Assembly (NCBI GenBank): GCA_022572105.1
Contig: JACZWN010000158.1
Location: 1-8,251 of the forward strand
Source: Pseudomonadota bacterium
Lineage (GTDB): Bacteria > Pseudomonadota > Alphaproteobacteria > Kiloniellales > J153
Reading direction: 5' to 3'
DNA length: 8,251 bases
Under the pieces are notes generated by a model. The model did no database searches and was not told the DNA's origin. It saw only the letters and a program-made list of their open reading frames with translations. Positions 1 through 7,274 of this stretch are shown one piece after another. How positions within the stretch are numbered: the stretch's first letter is position 1; each line of letters begins with the position of its first letter. Made by a program: the position numbers and the translations under genes.

Positions 1-2147
1 GGTTCGGGCCATCGCGCCCCATTGGGGGGGCCTGGCGCCCCATTGGCCTCGACCGCCCACAACAGCGCCCGCATCTTCACCGCCCGTGGCTCGAGCAAGG
101 CCGGAATGAAAACCGTTTCCACCCCGAGCCGCGCGCCGTAGCGCGCCAGGGTCTTGCGGTCCGCCGGGGCCAGGGCGGCGATCTGCGCCGCCGCCTGCCG
201 GCGGGGCAGCGCGCCCAACGCCTCGACGAGCTGGAAGAGGAGACCGCGGACCGGACCCGAAAGCGCCGCCGAAGCCAGGGCCTCCCGGGCGCGGAAGAGA
301 TCGGGAAGGCAACGCTCGATCTCGCCCTCGAGCCAGGCCTCCAGACGGCGGACGATCGCCGCCGACTGCTCGCCCGTCAACAGCTCGTTGGCCGGCACGC
401 TGACCTTGGGCGCCAGCATTTCCTTGCCCCGGACGAGTCTGGCGACGGCCACCGACCGCCACGCCAGGCGGCCATCGGCCCTCAGCGTGAACGCGGAATC
501 GTCGTCGTTCCGGAGATTGGCGAGGCGCGCCGCAATCTCGCCCCCGAGCGCGCGGGTGGCGGCATTGAGGATCATCCGGGCGCCGGCATCGGCATCGGTG
601 ACATCGGCGACGAACCGGAAGCCCTCGAGCCGCCCGACGAAATGGCCTTCCACCAGCACCTCGCCGGTGCGCCTGACGGCGGCGAGGAGCTCCTCCTTCT
701 CCTTCAGCCGCTTGACGAGAATGGCGGTGCGCCGGTCGACGAAGCGCTGGGTCAGGCGCTCGTGCAGGGCGTCGGACAGCTTGTCCTCGATGGCGCGCGT
801 GCGCTCCTGCCAATGCCCGGCGTCGCCCAGCCAATCGCCGCGGTTCGCGACGTAGGTCCAGGTGCGGATGCGGGCGATGCGCGCGGTGAGCGTGTCGATG
901 TCGCCGTCGCTACGGTCGATCCGATCGATCTGGCGCGCCACCCAGTCCTCGGGCAGGCAGCCGTCGCCAACGGCCAGGAAACGGTAGATCCGGCCCAGCA
1001 GGCGGGCGTGCTGATCGGACAGGATCTTCTGGAAGTCGGGAACCTGGCAGACCTCCCAGAGCAGGCGCACGGCGCCGGGATGGTCGGCCAGCTCCGCGAT
1101 CTCCGGATCGCGGGCGAGCGCCGCCAGCGCCGTGAGGTCGTCGGCCTCGCGGACGCGGATCAGCTCGGGCGCCGGCGGCGGGCGCTCCAGGGCGCGGAGC
1201 AGGAGCCGCGGCGAGCGGAAGTCGAGGTCCCGGTTGCGCCAGTGGAGCGCGCGCAAGGGATCGAAGCGGTGCGCCTCGACCGCCTCGACGAGCTCCGGCT
1301 CCAAGGTGCCGATCTCACCGGTGGTGCCGAAGGTCCCGTCGGACATGTGGCGTCCGGCGCGCCCGGCGATCTGGCCCACCTCGGCGGGCGTGAGCCGGCG
1401 CACGACGCGCCCATCGAATTTGACGAGCTTGGCGAAGGCGACGTGATCCAGGTCCAGGTTGAGGCCCATGCCGATGGCGTCGGTGGCGACCAGATAGTCG
1501 ACCTCGCCGGCCTCGAACATGGCGACCTGGGCGTTGCGCGTGCGCGGGCTGAGCGCGCCCAGCACCACGGCGGCGCCGCCGCGCTGGCGGCGCAAAAGCT
1601 CGGCCATGGCGTAGACCTCGGCCGCGGAGAAGGCGACCACGGCCGAGCGCGGCGGCAGGCGCGTCAGCTTGCGCGCTCCGCTGTAGGCGAGCGTCGAGAA
1701 GCGCGGCCGGGTGACGGCCTCGGCCTCGGGCACGAGCCTGCGCAGGATCGGGCGGATCGTCTCGGCGCCCAGGAACATGGTCTCTTCCAGGCCACGCGCG
1801 TGCAGCAGGCGGTCGGTGAATACGTGGCCCCGGTCCGGGTCGGCGCAGAGCTGGATCTCGTCGACGCCCAGGAAGGCGACCGGCCGGTCGAGCGGCATGG
1901 ATTCGACGGTGCACAGGAAGTAGCGCGCGCTAGGCGGTACGATCTTCTCCTCGCCGGTGACCAGCGCCACCTGGCGCGCGCCCTTGATCGCGACCGCCCG
2001 GTCGTAGTTCTCGCGCGCGAGCAGGCGCAGGGGAAACCCGATCATGCCGCTGCGGTGGCCGAGCATGCGCTCGATGGCAAGATAGGTCTTGCCCGTGTTG
2101 GTCGGGCCCAGGACGGCCGTCACCCGGCTGTGGGCGAAAGAGCTCAT
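1..2147 (-). CDS. Suv3-like DExH-box helicase, C-terminus beyond left edge
   Basis: The reading frame is open from the ATG at 2147 to base 1, giving 715 visible residues and no stop. It is a superfamily-2 helicase of the mitochondrial Suv3 (SUPV3L1) type. What is seen: Walker A GPTNTGKT at residues 14-21, the Suv3-style motif II DEIQ at 96-99 in place of DEAD/DEAH, and motif VI QIAGRAGR at 259-266. The C-terminal half is long, Arg/Leu-rich and lacks obvious metal-binding cysteines. Family knowledge: Suv3 enzymes unwind RNA or RNA/DNA duplexes with ATP and assist RNA decay; the role of bacterial members is less clear. An in-frame TAG lies two codons before the ATG (2151-2153), so no longer start is possible. 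The ribosome site is weak. It lies 60 bp downstream of pcm on the same strand, so co-transcription is likely. The final visible residues (around NGAPGPPNGARW) look like a Pro/Gly-rich tail, so little is probably missing. Family assignment is secure; substrate is not. Confidence 0.9.
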   Translation of the reverse strand, partial: MSSFAHSRVTAVLGPTNTGKTYLAIERMLGHRSGMIGFPLRLLARENYDRAVAIKGARQVALVTGEEKIVPPSARYFLCTVESMPLDRPVAFLGVDEIQLCADPDRGHVFTDRLLHARGLEETMFLGAETIRPILRRLVPEAEAVTRPRFSTLAYSGARKLTRLPPRSAVVAFSAAEVYAMAELLRRQRGGAAVVLGALSPRTRNAQVAMFEAGEVDYLVATDAIGMGLNLDLDHVAFAKLVKFDGRVVRRLTPAEVGQIAGRAGRHMSDGTFGTTGEIGTLEPELVEAVEAHRFDPLRALHWRNRDLDFRSPRLLLRALERPPPAPELIRVREADDLTALAALARDPEIAELADHPGAVRLLWEVCQVPDFQKILSDQHARLLGRIYRFLAVGDGCLPEDWVARQIDRIDRSDGDIDTLTARIARIRTWTYVANRGDWLGDAGHWQERTRAIEDKLSDALHERLTQRFVDRRTAILVKRLKEKEELLAAVRRTGEVLVEGHFVGRLEGFRFVADVTDADAGARMILNAATRALGGEIAARLANLRNDDDSAFTLRADGRLAWRSVAVARLVRGKEMLAPKVSVPANELLTGEQSAAIVRRLEAWLEGEIERCLPDLFRAREALASAALSGPVRGLLFQLVEALGALPRRQAAAQIAALAPADRKTLARYGARLGVETVFIPALLEPRAVKMRALLWAVEANGAPGPPNGARWPE
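14..46. repeat. 12-bp tandem-style direct repeat in helicase tail
   Basis: GCGCCCCATTGG occurs at 14-25 and again at 35-46. The offset is 21 bp, exactly seven codons, so the copies encode the same short peptide (read on the minus strand as part of NGAPGP and NGARWP). This suggests a small in-frame duplication in the low-complexity C-terminal tail of the helicase. It is short and GC-rich, so chance is not excluded. Confidence 0.5.
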
Positions 2148-2207
2148 GGCCTAGAGAATCAGGCGGAACGGGCCGCCTTGCAAGTCCCCGTGTGCCCGCA
2201 GCCGCGC

Positions 2208-2939
2208 TCAGCGCCGGGCGTTCTGGCCGCCCTCGACCAGCGGCACGAAGGCGACGGGCAACATCTTTCGCTCCGAGGTGCGCCCCTTTTCGTCCTTGGT
2301 GACCAGGAGCAGGTCCTGCTCCTGGTCCGTGAACGGGGTGCGGGCGGCCGAGCGGCTGCGGTCGACCGGAACCACGAGCCGGCCGCCGGGGGCGAGTTGG
2401 TCGAGCAGCGCCGGCGGGATACGGCGCCAGGCCGCGGCGGTCACCACGATGGCGTCATAGGGCGCATGCTCCGGCCAGCCCCGGGCACCGTCGCCGATGC
2501 GCGTCTCGACGTTCGTATAACCGAGCCGGCGCAGGCGCTCGGCCGCCGGCCGGGCCAGCTCGGGCACCACCTCGACGGTATAGACCCGCGCCGCCAACTC
2601 CGCCAGGACCGCCGTCTGATAGCCACAGCCGGTGCCGATTTCGAGCACCCGGTCGTTCGGATCCGGCGCCGCCATGTCGGTCATGACCGCCACGATATAA
2701 GGCTGGGAGATCGTCTGGCCGTGGCCGATCGGCTGCGGCCGGTTGGCGTAGGCGCTCTTCCGGTCGGCTTCGGGCCGGCTGGCCTCGGAAATGAAGAGAT
2801 GGCGCGCGACCTTCTCCATGGCGGCCATGACCCGGCGGTCGAGGCAGTCCTTGCCGAGCCACTTGCGGGTCCCGGTGACCTCGACCGCGATTTCCTCGAC
2901 CATGGCCTTGCGCGCGGCTATCGTAGCGTCGCCGTCCAT
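2208..2939 (-). CDS. pcm: protein-L-isoaspartate O-methyltransferase
   Basis: The 243-residue product is a class I SAM-dependent methyltransferase. PCMT methylates the abnormal carboxyl of L-isoaspartyl residues in aged proteins, starting their repair in the cytosol. What is seen: the PCMT signature AYANRPQPIGHGQTIS at residues 63-78, then the SAM-binding motif I VLEIGTGCGYQT at 98-109, then an IPPALLDQLAPGGRLVVPV stretch typical of the strand after motif III, and a family-like ending around LPVAFVPL. It is about 35 residues longer than the E. coli enzyme, partly from an N-terminal extension. ATG at 2939 was chosen because GAGGAGA (minus strand of 2951-2957) lies upstream at workable spacing; an internal Met13 is the main alternative. 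The gene is divergent from htpG across a 153-bp gap and is followed by the helicase gene, probably in one transcript. Classical partner surE is not seen here. Confidence 0.93.
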   Translation of the reverse strand: MDGDATIAARKAMVEEIAVEVTGTRKWLGKDCLDRRVMAAMEKVARHLFISEASRPEADRKSAYANRPQPIGHGQTISQPYIVAVMTDMAAPDPNDRVLEIGTGCGYQTAVLAELAARVYTVEVVPELARPAAERLRRLGYTNVETRIGDGARGWPEHAPYDAIVVTAAAWRRIPPALLDQLAPGGRLVVPVDRSRSAARTPFTDQEQDLLLVTKDEKGRTSERKMLPVAFVPLVEGGQNARR

Positions 2940-2982
2940 GGGCCTTGCCGTCTCCTCGAAAGGGTGTGGGACGAACCCGGGC

Positions 2983-3011
2983 CTTGCGGTTGCTTATTTA
3001 TTAACACATAT
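2983..3011 (+). promoter_or_regulatory. candidate sigma-32 heat-shock promoter for htpG
   Basis: CTTGCGG (2983-2989) and ACACATAT (3004-3011) are separated by exactly 14 bases. The E. coli heat-shock consensus is CTTGAAA, 14 bases, CCCCATNT. The -35 core CTTG is intact and the -10 keeps C.CAT.T. It lies in the only AT-rich patch of the pcm-htpG gap, about 80 bp before the htpG start, in the right direction for a gene known to be under RpoH in many proteobacteria. The transcription start would be near 3018. The same AT-rich patch may serve a pcm promoter on the other strand; I could not define one. The match is by eye. Confidence 0.6.
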
Positions 3012-3092
3012 GAGGCGCGGGTAAGCATGACGCGAACCGCTCGTCCAAGAATGCGCCGCGGCGAGAAATCGGCAAGAAACCGGATGGGGACC

Positions 3093-5006
3093 ATGTCCGA
3101 ACAGAAGCTCAGTTTTCAGGCCGAGGCCAGCCAGATTTTGGACATCGTCGCCAACTCGCTCTATTCGAACAAGGAGATCTTCCTGCGCGAGTTGATCTCG
3201 AACGCTTCCGACGCCTGCGACCGCCTGCGTTACGAGGCGCTGACCCAGCCGGGCCTCACCGGTGACGATCCCGAGTACAAGATCGCGCTTGCCTGCGACG
3301 CCAAAGCGCGGCGCGTCAGCGTTTCGGACAACGGCATCGGGATGAACCGCGACGAATTGGTCGAGAACCTGGGCACCATCGCGCACTCGGGCACGGCCGC
3401 CTTCGTGCACCAGCTCAAGGACAAGCCGGAGGGCGTCAACCTGATCGGCCGGTTCGGCGTCGGCTTCTATTCGGCCTTCATGGTGGCCGAGACGGTCGAG
3501 GTCTTAAGCCGCAAGGCGGGCGAGGCGGAGGGCTGGCGTTGGGCCTCGGACGGCCATGGCGAGTTCACGATATCCGAGGCCGAGGACGCGCCCGCGCGCG
3601 GGACCCGGATCACGCTCAAGCTGAAAAAGGGCCAGGAGGAGTTCCTCGACCCGCTGCGCCTGGAGCGCATCGTACGGACCTATTCGGACCACATCGCGAT
3701 CCCCGTGGTGCTCGCCAAGGACGGCATCGAGGAAACCCTGAACGCCGCTTCGGCGCTCTGGACCCGGCCCAAATCGGAGATCTCCGACGCGCAATACAAG
3801 GAGTTCTACCACCACGTCGCGCACGCCTTCGACGAGCCCTGGCTGCGGCTCCATTTCAAGGCCGAAGGCGTGATCGAATACACCGGCCTGCTCTACGTTC
3901 CCTCGACCAAGCCGTTCGATTTGTTCCAGCCCGAGCGCAAGCACGGCGTCAAGCTCTACGTGAAGCGGGTCTTCATCACCGACGATTGCGAAGGGCTGGT
4001 GCCGCCGTACCTGCGCTTCCTGCGCGGCATCGTCGACAGCGAGGACCTGCCGCTCAACATCAGCCGCGAAACGCTGCAGGACAATCCCGTGCTCGCCAAG
4101 ATCGGCAACGCCGTGACCAAGCGCACGCTGAACGAGCTGAAGAAGAAGGCCAAGAAAGCGCCCGAGGAGTACGCCACCTTCTGGGACAACTTCGGCGGCG
4201 TGCTCAAGGAGGGCCTCTACGAGGACGAAGGCCGGCGCGAGACGCTGTTCGAGCTGGCCCGCTTTCCCTCGACCCGCGGCAGCGAAGGGACCAGCCTGGC
4301 CGATTACCTCGGGCGCATGCCCGAGGGCCAGGACGCGATCTACTATATCAGCGGCGAGGATGCCGAAAGCCTGCGCAAGAGCCCCCAACTCGAAGGCTTC
4401 GAGGCCAAGGGCGTCGAGGTCCTGTTCATGACCGATCCGGTGGACGAGTTCTGGCTGCCCGCGATCGCGGAATACGAGGGCAAGCCCTTCAAGTCGGTGA
4501 CCCGCGGCGGCGCCGATCTGGCCAAGATCGCGGACCGGGGGGAGGAGCAGGCCGAAGCGGATCGCGCGGACGGGGCCGAGGAGGCGCCCGGCATCGACAC
4601 CCTCGTCGCCTTCGTCAAGCTGGCGCTCAAAGACCAGGTCAAGGACGTGCGCGCCTCGGAGCGCTTGACCGACAGCCCCGTGTGCCTGGTCGCCGACGAG
4701 GGCGATATGGACATGCACCTCGAGCGGCTGCTCAAGCAGCACCGCCAGATCGACCAGACCTCGCGGCGCATCCTGGAGATCAACCCCAAGCACTCGCTGA
4801 TCCGCCGTCTGTCGAACGAGCTCGAGACGAAAGGCGCCTTGGGCGGCAAGACCGGGACCGAGGGACCGGGCGCGCCGCTCGAGGAGGCGGCGCGCCTGCT
4901 GCTCGACCAGGCGCGCATCCTGGAGGGCGAGCCGCTACCGGACCCCGGCGCCTTCGCGCGCCGGCTGGCCATGCTGGTCGAGCGCGGCTTCGCCAGTCCG
5001 GGCTGA
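3093..5006 (+). CDS. htpG: HtpG, bacterial Hsp90 chaperone
   Basis: The 637-residue product is a full-length bacterial Hsp90 (E. coli HtpG has 624). It is a cytosolic ATP-driven homodimeric chaperone acting late in folding of selected clients, with DnaK. What is seen: the N-terminal GHKL ATPase with LRELISNASDA (E33, N37, D40), DNGIGM at 79-84 and GRFGVGFYSAF at 119-129; then the middle domain with NISRETLQDNPVL, whose Arg325 corresponds to the ATP-contacting arginine; then a C-terminal dimerisation region ending at 637. ATG at 3093 gives the family-typical start MSEQKLSFQAE. In-frame ATGs at 3084 and 3027 could add 3 or 22 residues, but the added sequence is basic and not family-like. The frame is also open far upstream to 642, opposite the pcm and helicase genes; that part is a codon-aligned antisense shadow, not protein. 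Only 44 bp separate it from the convergent DUF1223 gene. Confidence 0.97.
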   Translation: MSEQKLSFQAEASQILDIVANSLYSNKEIFLRELISNASDACDRLRYEALTQPGLTGDDPEYKIALACDAKARRVSVSDNGIGMNRDELVENLGTIAHSGTAAFVHQLKDKPEGVNLIGRFGVGFYSAFMVAETVEVLSRKAGEAEGWRWASDGHGEFTISEAEDAPARGTRITLKLKKGQEEFLDPLRLERIVRTYSDHIAIPVVLAKDGIEETLNAASALWTRPKSEISDAQYKEFYHHVAHAFDEPWLRLHFKAEGVIEYTGLLYVPSTKPFDLFQPERKHGVKLYVKRVFITDDCEGLVPPYLRFLRGIVDSEDLPLNISRETLQDNPVLAKIGNAVTKRTLNELKKKAKKAPEEYATFWDNFGGVLKEGLYEDEGRRETLFELARFPSTRGSEGTSLADYLGRMPEGQDAIYYISGEDAESLRKSPQLEGFEAKGVEVLFMTDPVDEFWLPAIAEYEGKPFKSVTRGGADLAKIADRGEEQAEADRADGAEEAPGIDTLVAFVKLALKDQVKDVRASERLTDSPVCLVADEGDMDMHLERLLKQHRQIDQTSRRILEINPKHSLIRRLSNELETKGALGGKTGTEGPGAPLEEAARLLLDQARILEGEPLPDPGAFARRLAMLVERGFASPG

Positions 5007-5050
5007 GCCCGAAGTGGGCGGCGCCGGAATACCGGTCTCGCCAGCGAAGA
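5007..5050. other. 44-bp convergent gap, no clear terminator
   Basis: This gap lies between the htpG stop and the stop of the opposite DUF1223 gene. It contains only short complementary stretches (for example CCGG AATA CCGG) and no T-run. I see no strong intrinsic terminator, so termination may be factor-dependent or the 3' ends may overlap. Confidence 0.5.
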
Positions 5051-5836
5051 TTACCGGTCCAGACTGTCCAGGCTCATGGCGGCGACGGCCAGGACCGGGC
5101 CGGTGCGCCCCTCCTGGACGATGACCGCGCAGCCGTCGCGGCCGCGCGCCGACGCAGCGTTCAAGTCGAGCGGGATCTCGATGCGCTCGCCGGTCCAGGT
5201 GCCGATGCGCTCGAAGCTGCGCACGACGTTGGCGTTGCGCAGCGTGCGCCCGGCGTTCTCGCCGCGCTTGATCTCGGTTTCGTGGTTGCGGTCGTAGACC
5301 GCCAGCCACACCGTGGCCCCGGCGTCGGGCGCGGGCCCGGCCGGAATCACCACCTTGCCGCCGCCTTCGGTCAGAATCTGAATCTCGATCGGCTTGGCAC
5401 GACCCGCCGCCTCGTCGATCTCGGCCAGCACCTCGTCCCGGCGCGAGCCGACGACGTTGGCGCGGCCGTCGACAATGATCTGCGGCGTGAACACGTAGCG
5501 CAGGTTGAGCGCCTCGGCGTAGCGCCGCTGGCGGTCCGTGTTCATGGGGCTGCCGTAAGGGTCCTTCCAGCCGATGTAATCCCAGTAATCGACGTGCAGC
5601 GAGAGCGCGACGACGCCCTCCCGCCCGGTCAATTCGCCGAGCAGCGCGTCCGCCGGCGGACAGGAACTGCAGCCTTGCGAGGTGAACAGCTCGACCAGGA
5701 CCGGCGCAGCCGAAGCGGCGGGCTCCTGGGCGCCGGCGCCGCGCGGACCCGGGAGCACCACGAGGGTGAAGAGCAGGAAGACGGCCGCGACCAGGGCGCT
5801 CGGCCTCGGCACGGCCATTGTCGGACGGGAGGGCAT
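5051..5836 (-). CDS. DUF1223 thioredoxin-fold protein, predicted exported
   Basis: The 261-residue protein matches the DUF1223 family, thioredoxin-like proteins common in alphaproteobacteria and of unknown function. What is seen: an N-terminal hydrophobic segment at about residues 13-30 followed by GAGAQ, consistent with a signal peptide cleaved near residue 36; VLVELFTSQGCSSCPPADALL at 46-66, with a CxxC pair at Cys56 and Cys59; HVDYWDYIGWKDPY at 81-94; and TPQIIVDG at 117-124, where Pro118 sits as the cis-proline of the thioredoxin fold. The C-terminal half is beta-rich without further cysteines. A redox role in the periplasm is plausible but unproven. ATG at 5836 was chosen: AAGG precedes it closely, and the upstream alternative is a GTG at 5866 without a good ribosome site; an ATG at 5818 would also keep the signal peptide. 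It converges on htpG. A MITE-like element lies only about 70 bp upstream of its start. Confidence 0.88.
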   Translation of the reverse strand: MPSRPTMAVPRPSALVAAVFLLFTLVVLPGPRGAGAQEPAASAAPVLVELFTSQGCSSCPPADALLGELTGREGVVALSLHVDYWDYIGWKDPYGSPMNTDRQRRYAEALNLRYVFTPQIIVDGRANVVGSRRDEVLAEIDEAAGRAKPIEIQILTEGGGKVVIPAGPAPDAGATVWLAVYDRNHETEIKRGENAGRTLRNANVVRSFERIGTWTGERIEIPLDLNAASARGRDGCAVIVQEGRTGPVLAVAAMSLDSLDR

Positions 5837-5905
5837 GATCCTTAGATTACGGAGCGGCCCGGTCACAAGCGAATCACGTTCGGGTGAGGGAAAAGTAAGA
5901 AAGAC

Positions 5906-6012
5906 TTAAGGGCACCTCTATTAATACCATTTTTCAGATATTGTACTGTTACAAATCAATGGGTTACATCACGAGAAAGTTGGAAAAACATGATTATTAG
6001 AGGTGCCCTTAA
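5906..6012. mobile_element. MITE-like element, 99 bp, with TTAA flanks
   Basis: GGGCACCTCTA at 5910-5920 is repeated inverted as TAGAGGTGCCC at 5998-6008. Both ends are bounded by TTAA (5906-5909 and 6009-6012). Counting the flanks, 15 bp pair perfectly, and 19 of 20 match if one mismatch is allowed. The interior is far more AT-rich than the surroundings (about 29% G+C for 5921-5997) and has no open reading frame of note. It contains a GTTACA direct repeat at 5948-5953 and 5963-5968. Size, terminal repeats, probable target duplication and lack of coding capacity fit a miniature inverted-repeat transposable element moved in trans by a transposase not in this window. TNA/TTAA-type targets are known among IS5-type elements, but I cannot assign the family. 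Alternatively the whole unit could act as a long hairpin in RNA between the flanking genes. Confidence 0.75.
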
Positions 6013-6166
6013 CGCGCGCCGGCCGGCCGGGGAGCGCCGACCGGGGTCCCTGGGGATGATATCGCTGCAAACCTTTGGGCGACCCCACCTTGCCGAGTTT
6101 AACTACGCTGTGTACAACCATACGGCAACGCGCGGGAAACAATTTAATTGATGGTTCTGGTTTGGC
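6013..6166. other. intergenic stretch at the composition boundary
   Basis: Bases 6013-6055 are extremely GC-rich, with CCGG-type repeats, and resemble core intergenic DNA interrupted by the MITE. From about 6056 the sequence becomes mixed and then AT-rich up to the SIR2 gene. No gene is seen. With 5837-5905 and the MITE it makes up the 330-bp gap between the DUF1223 gene and the SIR2 gene. Confidence 0.6.
6090..6118 (+). promoter_or_regulatory. possible sigma-70 type promoter for the SIR2 gene
   Basis: TTGCCG (6090-6095) and TACAAC (6113-6118) are separated by 17 bases. Each matches the sigma-70 hexamers at 4 of 6 positions. It would start transcription near 6125, about 40 bases before the SIR2 ATG. 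The match is moderate and found by eye. Confidence 0.35.
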
Positions 6167-7174
6167 ATGCCGAGAAACGCCGTTTTCATCCTAGGAGCAG
6201 GAGCTTCTGCGCCGTTTGGGGTTCCCACACTGCCAAACGTCTTTAAAGATATCTGGGCAAGGCAGCACCTTGCAAACGACGAATTTCTTTTAAGCAAATT
6301 GAATGAATACTTCTGGGGACCAAGAGGTCACAATCTCGAAACATCCAACCAAACACTCACTATTGAAGAGATTCTGACCCTTGTCCGTGATTTTGAACAG
6401 CAACCGTACGCGATCCCGCCTTTGCTAGGGGAAGACACCGAGCGGTTTCGTAGATCGCTTTATGTCCTGATCAAGAAGGCCGTCTACGATGGGAAAAACA
6501 CGCAGGGGAGGCATCTGAATCCCGTTATCAAATTTGGTGGCGACCACTTCGACCAGGTTACGTGGGCATCCTTCAATTGGGACTGCCTCTTCGAATCATC
6601 GTTCTACTATTCGAGCGGGCCCAACTCGCTCGCTCGCCACAATCCTAAGGTGGTCATCAATCTCTTGAACTGGCGGCATTCTGCGTCGTGCCACACTTTC
6701 CTCAAGCTTCATGGCGGCATCAACTGGTGGTACGAGGGCGGGAACATCCACTATCTGCCCTTCGGGCGACAGCCGGCCCTGAACGAACGTTGGTTGAGCT
6801 ATGAACGCAACCAAACGGCGGGCACTCCGGTCATTCTTGAACCGAGCTACTATAAATACGATGATCCGATTTACCAGTTACTCAAAGAGCAATGGGCGCA
6901 CTTCGTCCGGAGCCTGTTGGAAGCCGATTTGGTAGTCATAATCGGCTACTCATTACCAGCGGCAGATCTGGAGGCAAGGCGTGCTCTAACAATCGGCTTC
7001 CAGAGCAACACCAAGGCCCGATTTGTTGTTATCGATATCTCGCAAAATGTCTGTGACAGATACGAAAGGCTATTTGGCGCGAGTCGGGTACTCTCGATCC
7101 CCCGCAGCATCGCCGACGTCAGCGAGGATCTGTCAAATATCATCGCCGAACACGTACCTTCTCTAGGGATTTAG
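6167..7174 (+). CDS. SIR2-family protein, candidate NAD-cleaving defence effector
   Basis: The 335-residue product is a stand-alone SIR2-like protein. What is seen: the NAD-binding glycine loop FILGAGASAPFGVPT at residues 7-21, SFNWDCLFE around 135-143 with Asn137 and Asp139 in the position of the conserved sirtuin Asn/Asp, LKLHGGINW around 179-187 with His182 as the likely catalytic histidine, and a late VIIGYSLPAAD at about 257-267. These fit the SIR2_2-type domains of bacterial defence proteins rather than the protein-deacetylating sirtuins; no Cys4 zinc module is apparent. There are no clear membrane segments. Family knowledge: such domains hydrolyse NAD+ in Thoeris, DSR and SIR2-Argonaute systems and cause abortive infection. 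The start is fixed: TGA at 6149-6151 is in frame just upstream and no other start lies between, although the Shine-Dalgarno is poor. Codons are much more AT-rich than in the genes to the left (TTA and ATA are used), which suggests transfer. No sensor domain is fused, so a partner is expected; the only nearby candidate is the gene beginning near 7435. Confidence 0.85.
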   Translation: MPRNAVFILGAGASAPFGVPTLPNVFKDIWARQHLANDEFLLSKLNEYFWGPRGHNLETSNQTLTIEEILTLVRDFEQQPYAIPPLLGEDTERFRRSLYVLIKKAVYDGKNTQGRHLNPVIKFGGDHFDQVTWASFNWDCLFESSFYYSSGPNSLARHNPKVVINLLNWRHSASCHTFLKLHGGINWWYEGGNIHYLPFGRQPALNERWLSYERNQTAGTPVILEPSYYKYDDPIYQLLKEQWAHFVRSLLEADLVVIIGYSLPAADLEARRALTIGFQSNTKARFVVIDISQNVCDRYERLFGASRVLSIPRSIADVSEDLSNIIAEHVPSLGI

Positions 7175-7213
7175 GCCAGATCGACCGATTCCTGGGCGGC
7201 GGACGTGCAATCC

Positions 7214-7248
7214 GGAGGTCACAGGGTCGAGACCTGGCACGCGCAGCA
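7214..7248 (+). other. degenerate tRNA 3'-end-like sequence, possible att scar
   Basis: GGAGGTC (7214-7220) resembles the variable loop. ACAGG GTCGAGA CCTGG (7221-7237) has the 5+7+5 layout of a T-arm, with four of five stem pairs intact and TCGA in the loop; the usual T54 is G. Exactly seven bases (CACGCGC, 7238-7244) follow, then a discriminator-like A and GCA where CCA would be. No matching 5' half (GCGCGTG) lies at tRNA distance upstream, so this is not a whole tRNA gene. Integrating elements often leave a tRNA 3' end at their boundary, which is the suggested explanation. Chance resemblance remains possible. Confidence 0.35.
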
Positions 7249-7274
7249 GGAAATCACAATATATAGTAGGCCGC

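Noticed and set aside
642..3092. An open frame continuous with htpG extending 817 codons upstream
   Set aside because: It lies exactly codon-aligned antisense to the helicase and pcm genes, is rich in Gly/Ala/Arg/Asp and lacks domain motifs. In high-GC DNA such antisense frames stay open because stop codons are rare. HtpG itself begins at 3093.
3504..4793. A 429-codon minus-strand frame opposite htpG
   Set aside because: It is antisense to clearly conserved HtpG domains, with a Leu/Gly/Val/Ala-rich composition and no recognisable motif.
5020..5055. Short CCGG-AATA-CCGG stem as a bidirectional terminator
   Set aside because: The stem is only four pairs and no U-run follows on either strand.
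3539..5845. A 768-codon plus-strand open frame across htpG and the DUF1223 gene
   Set aside because: It overlaps two well-identified genes in another frame and has Arg/Ala/Gly-rich low-complexity composition typical of high-GC shadows.
5906..6012. CRISPR or phage att interpretation of the inverted repeat
   Set aside because: There are only two repeat units, in inverted rather than direct orientation, with TTAA at both outer edges, which fits a transposable element better.
6140..6151. Near-palindrome CAATTTAATTG before the SIR2 gene as an operator
   Set aside because: It is short, AT-only in the centre and has no second copy; such strings are common in AT-rich intergenic DNA.
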